Part shown: piece after piece, positions 57,487 to 64,000 of the stretch
Numbering within the stretch: position 1 is the first letter of the stretch
How the letters are laid out: each line of letters opens with the position of its first letter
Source of the DNA: Archivesica marissinica
Lineage: Eukaryota > Mollusca > Bivalvia > Venerida > Vesicomyidae
Length of the DNA: 64,000 bases
Reading direction: 5' to 3'
Assembly: GCA_014843695.1 (NCBI GenBank)
Contig: CM026387.1
Location: 75,280,243 to 75,344,242 of the forward strand
Notes under the pieces: generated by a model
What the model was told of the DNA's origin: nothing
Seen by the model: the letters and a program-made list of their open reading frames with translations, nothing else
The model's database searches: none
Position numbers and translations under genes: made by a program

Positions 57487-57720
57487 CCCTTTCAACACCA
57501 CAGACCTCTAAATAGGCTTACAAAAAGTGTAGATCCAGATGAGCCGGCTCATGACGAGCCGTCTCATCAGGATCTGCACTTTTTGCCAGTAATATTACTA
57601 TTTTAAGACAAAATTACCCATTTTGATAAATGAACTGGTCCAAATGTAATTTTCTGATTAATTTATTGGTCTAATATATATCATGGACCAGTCCATGCGA
57701 GTTACTTGGTGTTGAATGGG
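57487..57720. mobile_element. piggyBac-like MITE, copy 2, inverted
   Basis: Flanked by TTAA (57483 and 57721). The ends are ccctttcaacaccacag and cttggtgttgaatggg. The internal hairpin is gatgagccggctcatgacga with gccgtctcatc. The orientation is opposite to copies 1 and 3. Confidence 0.85.
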
Positions 57721-57811
57721 TTAACACATAAAACAGATATAGGAGATGTAATAGCTGACTGCTTGGAACTGTTAACCCTTTGCATACTGGGTAAAATAAA
57801 GGCTATAAATA

Positions 57812-58002
57812 CAGTCAAACCTGTCTATAAAGGCCATCCTCGGGAAAGTCAAAAAGTGGCCTTTGTTGGCAGGTGGACTCTCAATAGAGGGGTTAAAATG
57901 CATTGAAAATGGCTCGACAGGAGAGAAAAATGGTGGTCTTTAGAGATAGGTTTTTCATATGCGGCCTTTATTCAGAGGTGGCCTTTAGCACAGGTTTGAC
58001 TG
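57812..58002. mobile_element. TIR MITE, Tc1/mariner type, copy 2
   Basis: Ends cagtcaaacctgtctataaa and gcacaggtttgactg, with TA on each side; internal aaggccatcctcgggaaagt and gtggcctttagc. It has the same termini as the element at 2115-2292. Confidence 0.8.
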
Positions 58003-58018
58003 TAGTTCAAATATGTGT

Positions 58019-58244
58019 GTGTGTTTTACGTTTATTTATCGTCGCTACTGGTTGCCCATATGAGCGACGCCTCCTGAAGAGATTAGTTATTTTGGAGGAT
58101 AGTGCATGATACAGACAGAGACCCATTCCAGAATCTCCTCTGGTTCTTTTACGTGCATGGTGTAAAGCAAGGACACGAGACCTCGGTTTAACGTCCCATC
58201 TGAAAGACTTAATTTTATTAGGGTCAGACGGGGGATCGAACCTG
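58019..58244 (-). mobile_element. SINE family B, truncated at the head, with target duplication
   Basis: The tail ttttacgtttatttatcgtc and the body are present, but the copy stops at gggggatcgaacctg, so the 5' half of the tRNA-like head is missing. The 11-bp duplication caaatatgtgt flanks it at 58008-58018 and 58245-58255, so the truncation happened at insertion. Confidence 0.9.
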
Positions 58245-58303
58245 CAAATATGTGTAGCAGATAATGTATTTTTCTTATTTTGTTTGTAACTAAAAATTCC
58301 GGG

Positions 58304-58375
58304 AATATGTCATGGAATTTCATTAGAATTGTGTCGTTACACCACTTTGATTCTAATGGAATTTCATGACATATT
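58304..58375. repeat. 72-bp palindrome
   Basis: The 26-bp arms at 58304-58329 and 58350-58375 (aatatgtcatggaatttcat... and its complement) match with two mismatches, around a 20-base loop. It lies six bases before the TTAA of the next MITE. Confidence 0.85.
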
Positions 58376-58385
58376 TGACTGTTAA

Positions 58386-58608
58386 CCCATTCAACACCAA
58401 GTAACTGATCTATGATATTTTTAGACCAATACATTAATAAGAACATAACATTTGGAGCAGTTCATTTATCAAAATGGGTAATTTTGTCTAAAAATAGTAA
58501 TATTACTTTCAAAAAGTGCAGATCCTGATGAGACGGCTCGTCACGAGCCGGCTCATCTGGATCTACACTTTTTGTATACCTATTTAGAGGTCTGTGGTGT
58601 TGAAAGGG
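58386..58608. mobile_element. piggyBac-like MITE, copy 3
   Basis: Flanked by TTAA (58382 and 58609), with ends cccattcaacaccaag and gtggtgttgaaaggg. The internal hairpin is gatcctgatgagacggctcg, tcacgagccggctcatctgg, atc, which folds almost perfectly. Confidence 0.87.
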
Positions 58609-58612
58609 TTAA

Positions 58613-59209
58613 TGTCACTGCTAACATGCAGAGTGTTAATTGAACAAATTACATTTCATAAAAATATAACTTACCAATACCAAACATTTTATTCCACATA
58701 AAACAAATTATAAGAGAAGACATGGACATAATATAGATACCATGTTCTGAAGGTCATATACAAATCCAGAAAAACGGTTGCATGTACAAGTAGATTATAG
58801 CAAATATAGATAATACATATTAGACAATCATGTTCTTTGACCAAACTCTTTCAGACAGAAACCCTGATCTTATTTACAAAGTATAGATATTAATAAGGAT
58901 GCTAAGAAATGTCTCTACCAGCAGACGCGTATCTACTTCTATGCAAATATGCAGATGCGAACACATTGTTTGTAAAAATCTTGGAAATTAAATAGTCCAA
59001 AAATGGAATAAAAACTGAAGGAGGGGTGGGGCACACACGGATGTATAAAGAAAAATAGAAATTAAATTCTGCCTCCTAATCTGGTTGCTTTTCCATTGCT
59101 CCCAGATTTGCGTAATATCATTCTTGTCTGGCTACGCCCCTTATCAGGAAGTACCTAACATCGATTCATGAATCCAGGATGTGGTCCTTGGAATGGATAT
59201 TATATAGTA
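58613..59209. other. Intron sequence of the HYEQ/RDHSYG gene
   Basis: Unique sequence. A donor-like gtaagt at 58674-58669 (minus strand) follows a short segment that could be a 20-base exon, treated in the findings. Nothing else is recognised. Confidence 0.4.
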
Positions 59210-59769
59210 TGTATACACCATGAGGTGCCGTCATTGAAGCTGTCATACCGAACACGGTAGGATCCTACCTGGGCATGGATGCTGGCATGGATATACACAA
59301 TGACGTGCCGTCAGTAAAACTGTCATACCGAACACAGTAGGATCCTACCTGGACATGGATATGGCGGATATACACCATGAGGTGCCGTCAGTAAAACTGT
59401 CATACCGAACACAGTAGGATCCTACCTGGACATGGATATAGCGGATATACACAATGACGTGCCGTCAGTAAAACTGTCATACCGAACACAGTAGGATCCT
59501 ACCTGGACATGGTTGCTGGCATGGATATAGCGGATATACACAATGACGTGCCGTCAGTAAAACTGTCATACCGAACACAGTAGGATCCTACCTGGACATG
59601 GTTGCTGGCATGGATATAGCGGATATACACAATGACGTGCCGTCAGTAAAACTGTCATACCGAACACAGTAGGATCCTACCTGGACATGGTTGCTGGCAT
59701 GGATATAGCGGATATACACAATGACGTGCCGTCAGTAAAACTGTCATACCGAACACAGTAGGATCCTAC
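59210..59769. repeat. Exon-derived minisatellite, about 77-89-bp unit
   Basis: About six and a half units before the true exon. The full unit is ggatatacacaatgacgtgc, cgtcagtaaaactgtcatac, cgaacacagtaggatcctac, ctggacatggttgctggcat and ggatatagc; shorter units lack a 12-base ttgctggcatgg step. Read on the minus strand, each unit repeats the 3' part of the neighbouring exon (TAC TGT ... TCC AG) with its donor gtagga and about nine bases of intron. Confidence 0.93.
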
Positions 59770-59881
59770 CTGGACATGGTTGCTGGCATGGATATAGCGG
59801 ATATACACAATGACGTGCCGTCAGTAAAACTACCGTACTGAATGCAGTAACGGTGAAACTGCTTCCAGTTCCGGATATTAC
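59770..59881 (-). CDS. HYEQ/RDHSYG family protein, exon copied by the neighbouring array
   Basis: The exon lies between ttcttatattcag and gtaggatcc on the minus strand. GT completes Gly with the G of the previous exon, and it ends with AG. The 36 codons read NIRNWKQFHRYCIQYGSFTD and GTSLCISAISMPATMS. Joined to the previous exon this gives RDHSYG-NIRNWKQFHRY, a motif pair (RDHS-x-G-x-RDW-x-x-x-HRY) that I know from a family of uncharacterised invertebrate proteins and from the N-terminal part of animal phosphoenolpyruvate synthase-like proteins. The length of 112 equals 2 + 36 codons + 2. Read-through past the donor meets TAG at once. Confidence 0.82.
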
Positions 59882-60002
59882 CTGAATATAAGAAACACAA
59901 CTTCTAATACAAAATTATACTTGTGTTCAGCCATAGTACTTCCATAGCCCGAGTGGCTGTACATATATGCGGAGTACCTTAATAAAGTCAAATCATTCAA
60001 GC

Positions 60003-60165
60003 TGGTCTCCGTACCCAAGTGGTTAGCGTCGTTGACTTCAAATCACTTGACCCTCACTGCTGTAGGTTCGAATCTCGCGGAAGCTATCCATCTGGTTTGA
60101 GGAAGGTTGGTGGTTCACGCAGGATGCCACTCATGCCTGAAATACTGCTTTGTATTTGGACATGG
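60003..60165 (+). mobile_element. SINE family E, 5' part, split by a SINE C
   Basis: The head tccgtacccaagtggttagc and the B box gtaggttcgaatctcgcg are followed by agctatccatctggtttgag and a tgcctgaaatactgc motif. It is broken at 60165 by a SINE C and continues at 60442 with agtcgccatataacct. Confidence 0.75.
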
Positions 60166-60428
60166 AGTCCGCTTCCGTGGTCGAGTGGTTAATGCCGCTG
60201 ACTTGTAAACCACTGTAACCTATCATCACTGATGGTCACGGGTTCGAGCCCCGCTCAGGCCATGTCTCATTTATATGAAAAAGTTGGCAGTTTCTTACGG
60301 AGGTTGGTGCACCCAAGTACTGGTTAACCGCTGGAGCCTGCACAGGAAAGGAGTTGTTAGGTAAACTGCCCGCCGGAGATATAGCCCAAAATGGTGCTGA
60401 TGCAGGCGTAAAACCCGAAATATAACAA
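60166..60428 (+). mobile_element. SINE family C, full length, nested in SINE E
   Basis: Complete from gcttccgtggtcgagtggtt through gggttcgagccccgctcagg, cacccaagtactggttaacc and gatatagcccaaaatggtgc to gcaggcgtaaaacccgaaa. The 13-bp target duplication tatttggacatgg flanks it at 60153-60165 and 60429-60441. Confidence 0.95.
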
Positions 60429-60441
60429 TATTTGGACATGG

Positions 60442-60515
60442 GTTATTCATCCGCCAGTAACAGCTATAGAGTCGCCATATAACCTAGTGACGGTGCCACT
60501 TCAAGCATGAACAGC
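60442..60515 (+). mobile_element. SINE family E, 3' part
   Basis: Continuation of the element at 60003: gttattcatccgccagtaac, then agagtcgccatataacctag and acttcaagcatgaacagcaa. Confidence 0.6.
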
Positions 60516-60567
60516 AAACAAAACTTTCAAACTTTGTTTTATAATATTCACATATTAATATCCAACA

Positions 60568-60801
60568 GTGGAAGTCGTGATAGCGCAGTGGATGCGGGTT
60601 CGCTTCAGGTGCGAAAGGTCCGGAGTTCGAGCCTCACTGGAGCCGTTACAATTGTGCTCTTAGGCAAGGCATTTAAATTCCACATTGCCTCTTCTCTCTC
60701 CCTCGTGGCGATGGATTCCATCAGGAATGAGGTCTCGAGAGTGATTTATATAAGTTGAAATAACTTGTTTCGCAATCGAGCTAAAATAAATTGGTATAAA
60801 C
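60568..60801 (+). mobile_element. SINE family A, full length with target duplication
   Basis: The head gtggaagtcgtgatagcgca, B box ggagttcgagcctcac, body and tail match the copy at 2377 with few changes. The 12-bp duplication taatatccaaca flanks it at 60556-60567 and 60802-60813. Confidence 0.95.
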
Positions 60802-60937
60802 TAATATCCAACATATTCATGATATTAGATTTCATGGATATTGCGTATAGTTAAATCGAGGTTAATGCTTGTATACTGCATGGTCAATTGATGCATTCCG
60901 TTGGCTGCATTCTTGCCGTAATAATTAAGATATATAC

Positions 60938-61047
60938 CGTATGAATGATCCCGGACGCCTCGTATATCCAGCACCACTGGATCGTGTCCAGATATATGCA
61001 CTATGCCCTTTGTTTCCCCGAACTGTTCATAATGTGTTTGGTGTATC
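60938..61047 (-). CDS. HYEQ/RDHSYG family protein, first visible exon
   Basis: The exon lies between atactcgttttag and gtatatatc on the minus strand. It starts with one base and ends with G. The 36 codons read IHQTHYEQFGETKGIVHISG, then HDPVVLDIRGVRDHSY. HYEQ at the start, a G-x-V-x-x-x-G turn and the D-x-RG-x-RDHSYG motif are the marks of the family. The joined protein from here to the stop is about 170 residues, beta-rich and without a visible catalytic motif, and ends SEWEYSQLLLNYT. Earlier exons are not visible and may be in or beyond the gap at 63352. The function is unknown; a link to PEP synthase-like proteins or to DUF7064/7065-type domains is from memory and should be tested by profile search. 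Confidence 0.8.
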
Positions 61048-61177
61048 CTAAAACGAGTATTTGATGTGATGGCAGTTCTAAGAATTACGGTGCATCAACA
61101 ATTCAGATACACTGTATGAAACATGAATGCACAGTTTGGTAAGGTAATAAAAGAACAAGAATCAAAAGCTTTGTACA
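61048..61177. other. Intron sequence, nothing recognised
   Basis: Unique sequence between the first visible exon of the HYEQ/RDHSYG gene and the 38-bp array. Confidence 0.4.
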
Positions 61178-62369
61178 AGTCACTAGTGTTCACAACACCT
61201 AGTTATGCTTACAGGTACAACTAGTGTTCACAACACCTAGTTATGCTTACAGGTACAACTAGTGTTCACAACACCTAGTTATGCTTACATGTACAACTAG
61301 TGTTCACAACACCTAGTTATGCTTACAGGTACAACTAGTGTTCACAACACCTAGTTATGCTTACAGGTACAACTAGTGTTCACAACACCCAGTTATGCTT
61401 ACAGGTACAACTAGTGTCCACAACACCCAGTTATGCTTACAGGTACAACTAGTGTTCACAACACCCAGTTATGCTTACATGTACAACTAGTGTTCACAAC
61501 ACCCAGTTATGCTTACAGGTACAACTAGTGTCCACAACACCCAGTTATGCTACATGTACAACTAGTGTTCACAACACCCAGTTATGCTTACATGTACAAC
61601 TAGTGTCCACAACACCCAGTTATGCTTACAGGTACAACTAGTGTCCACAACACCCAGTTATGCTTACAGGTACAACTAGTGTCCACAACACCCAGTTATG
61701 CTACATGTACAACTAGTGTCCACAACACCCAGTTATGCTTACAGGTACAACTAGTGTTACAGGTACAACTAGTGTTCACAACACCCAGTTATGCTTACAT
61801 GTTCAACTAGTGTTCACAACACCCAGTTATGCTTACATGTTCAACTAGTGTCCACAACACCCAGGTATGCTACATGTACAACTAGTGTTCACAACACCCA
61901 GTTATGCTTACATGTACAACTAGTGTCCACAACACCCAGTTATGCTTACATGTACAACTAGTGTCCACAACACCCAGTTATGCTTACAGGTACAACTAGT
62001 GTTCACAACACCCAGTTATGCTTACATGTACAACTAGTGTTCACAACACCCAGTTATGCTTCAACTAGTGTTCACAACACCCAGTTATGCTTACATGTTC
62101 AACTAGTGTTCACAACACCCAGTTGTGCTTACATGTACAACTAGTGTCCACAACACCCAGTTATGCTTACATGTACAACTAGTGTCCACAACACCCAGTT
62201 ATGCTTACAGGTACAACTAGTGTTCACAACACCCAGTTATGCTTCAACTAGTGTTCACAACACCCAGTTATGCTTACATGTTCAACTAGTGTTCACAACA
62301 CCCAGTTATGCTTACATGTTCAACTAGTGTTCACAACACCCAGTTATGCTTACAGGTACAAACTAGTTT
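61178..62369. repeat. Minisatellite, 38-bp unit
   Basis: About 31 copies of acaactagtgttcacaacac plus ctagttatgcttacaggt, with ttc/tcc, ctag/ccag and aggt/atgt alternatives. Some units have lost the ttacaggtac step. Confidence 0.96.
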
Positions 62370-62449
62370 CTTTCTATATATACAGTATAAAATCGCTGTT
62401 AATTGGAAATAATAATATAGACTTTATTTAAAGAGGAAACTCATCTGAC

Positions 62450-62868
62450 AATGTCAATATTCCATAAGGCCCTCATCAACATTATAAATATAGAAATACA
62501 TGTCAATCTTCCATAAGGCCCTCATCAACATTATAAATATAGAAATACATGTCAATCTTCCATAAGGCCCTCATCAACATTATAAATATAGAAATACATG
62601 TCAATATTCCATAAGGCCCTCATCAACATTATAAATATAGAAATACATGTCAATCTTCCATAAGGCCCTCATCAACATTATAAATATAGAAATACATGTC
62701 AATATTCCATAAGGCCCTCATCAACATTATAAATATAGAAATACATGTCAATCTTCCATAAGGCCCTCATCAACATTATAAATATAGAAATACATGTCAA
62801 TATTCCATAAGGCCCTCATCAACATTATAAATATAGAAATACATGTCAATCTTCCATAAGGCCCTCAA
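62450..62868. repeat. Minisatellite, 49-bp unit alternating as a 98-bp dimer
   Basis: Nine copies of catcaacattataaatatag, aaatacatgtcaatcttcca and taaggccct. From the third copy on, caatcttcc and caatattcc alternate strictly, so the recent copying unit is the 98-bp pair. Confidence 0.95.
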
Positions 62869-62995
62869 AGAAACATATTCTTGTTGAAAAAACGATATTG
62901 CTAGTGTATGCTAGTGTCCCGTTTTTATGTCCAAAAAAATGCTAAATGTGTTTTTCTCACCTTAATTTCTTTGCTATTATGATGTGTTATGGAGA

Positions 62996-63351
62996 AACGT
63001 AGCTTACATGTAGTAACGAAACGTAGCTTACATGTACTAACGTAACGTATCTTACATGTAGTAACGAAACGTAGCTTACATGTAGTAACGAAACGTAGCT
63101 TACATGTACTAACGTAACGTATCTTACATGTAGTAACGAAACGTAGCTTACATGTAGTAACGAAACGTAGCTTACATGTACTAACGTAACGTATCTTACA
63201 TGTAGTAACGAAACGTAGCTTACATGTAGTAACGAAACGTAGCTTACATGTACTAACGTAACGTATCTTACATGTAGTAACGAAACGTAGCTTACATGTA
63301 GTAACGAAACGTAGCTTACATGTACTAACGTAACGTATCTTACATGTAGTA
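62996..63351. repeat. Minisatellite, 24-bp unit in a 72-bp trimer
   Basis: Monomers of acatgtagtaacgaaacgta plus gctt. Every third monomer reads acatgtactaacgtaacgta plus tctt, giving a regular 72-bp period. It runs into the terminal gap. Confidence 0.95.
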
Positions 63352-64000
63352 NNNNNNNNNNNNNNNNNNNNNNNNNNNNNNNNNNNNNNNNNNNNNNNNN
63401 NNNNNNNNNNNNNNNNNNNNNNNNNNNNNNNNNNNNNNNNNNNNNNNNNNNNNNNNNNNNNNNNNNNNNNNNNNNNNNNNNNNNNNNNNNNNNNNNNNNN
63501 NNNNNNNNNNNNNNNNNNNNNNNNNNNNNNNNNNNNNNNNNNNNNNNNNNNNNNNNNNNNNNNNNNNNNNNNNNNNNNNNNNNNNNNNNNNNNNNNNNNN
63601 NNNNNNNNNNNNNNNNNNNNNNNNNNNNNNNNNNNNNNNNNNNNNNNNNNNNNNNNNNNNNNNNNNNNNNNNNNNNNNNNNNNNNNNNNNNNNNNNNNNN
63701 NNNNNNNNNNNNNNNNNNNNNNNNNNNNNNNNNNNNNNNNNNNNNNNNNNNNNNNNNNNNNNNNNNNNNNNNNNNNNNNNNNNNNNNNNNNNNNNNNNNN
63801 NNNNNNNNNNNNNNNNNNNNNNNNNNNNNNNNNNNNNNNNNNNNNNNNNNNNNNNNNNNNNNNNNNNNNNNNNNNNNNNNNNNNNNNNNNNNNNNNNNNN
63901 NNNNNNNNNNNNNNNNNNNNNNNNNNNNNNNNNNNNNNNNNNNNNNNNNNNNNNNNNNNNNNNNNNNNNNNNNNNNNNNNNNNNNNNNNNNNNNNNNNNN
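63352..64000. other. Assembly gap to the end of the window
   Basis: N from 63352 to the window end, starting inside the 72-bp array. Confidence 0.99.

Overview
This is eukaryotic nuclear DNA from an animal, most likely a mollusc and probably a bivalve. The reasons are spliced genes with canonical GT/AG junctions, at least five families of tRNA-derived SINEs, TTAA- and TA-flanked MITEs, a PIF/Harbinger element with a MADF partner gene, and an extreme load of tandem repeats. The phylum is inferred from the look of the repeats and genes, without a database search. About half of the window is tandem array. Three N runs of exactly 1000 bases (5810-6809, 26462-27461, 43500-44499) and a fourth from 63352 to the end all touch an array, so they look like places where assembly stopped in repeats.

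Four gene models can be read by eye from splice sites with matching codon phase. (1) A plus-strand BTB-BACK protein resembling BTBD17 (exons 1233-1331 and 3197-4277); its 5' exons lie before the window. (2) A minus-strand membrane protein with at least seven EGF repeats, a Ser/Thr-rich mucin-like stalk, one transmembrane helix and a short tail ending in a PDZ-type TSV (exons 43110-41155, 33899-33785, 32338-32230); its 5' end is missing. (3) A PIF/Harbinger transposon inside the 7.3 kb intron of gene 2. It carries a HARBI1-like nuclease on the plus strand (34255-35124) and, tail to tail, a three-exon MADF-BESS protein on the minus strand (37826-35399). (4) A minus-strand gene of an uncharacterised family with HYEQ and RDHSYG motifs (exons 61047-60938, 59881-59770, 57434-57327, 55388-55241, 55174-55150), again without its 5' end.

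Layout: 1-4500 BTB gene with SINEs and a MITE in its intron; 4660-5809 56-bp array; 7262-8905 20-bp array; 10163-22395 a 12.2 kb array of a 40-bp unit with nested higher-order duplications; 22396-26401 SINE-rich spacer; 27462-31285 a 55-bp array running directly into an unrelated 40-bp array; 31650-43110 the EGF/mucin gene with arrays and the Harbinger element in its introns; 43240-50742 four arrays, one split by a LINE fragment; 50743-55140 SINEs, a possible exon with 66-bp repeats and a 53-bp array; 55150-61047 the HYEQ/RDHSYG gene with MITEs, SINEs and an array derived from one of its own exons; 61178-63351 three arrays.

The genes do not form a pathway. What links them is repeat invasion: arrays reach within a few bases of splice sites, one array copies an exon with its splice donor, one array lies inside a coding exon, and SINEs or a LINE have landed inside arrays. 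The strongest leads are the exon-derived array at 59210-59835, the EGF/mucin/PDZ-ligand protein with a self-cancelling frameshift pair, and the intron-nested Harbinger element.
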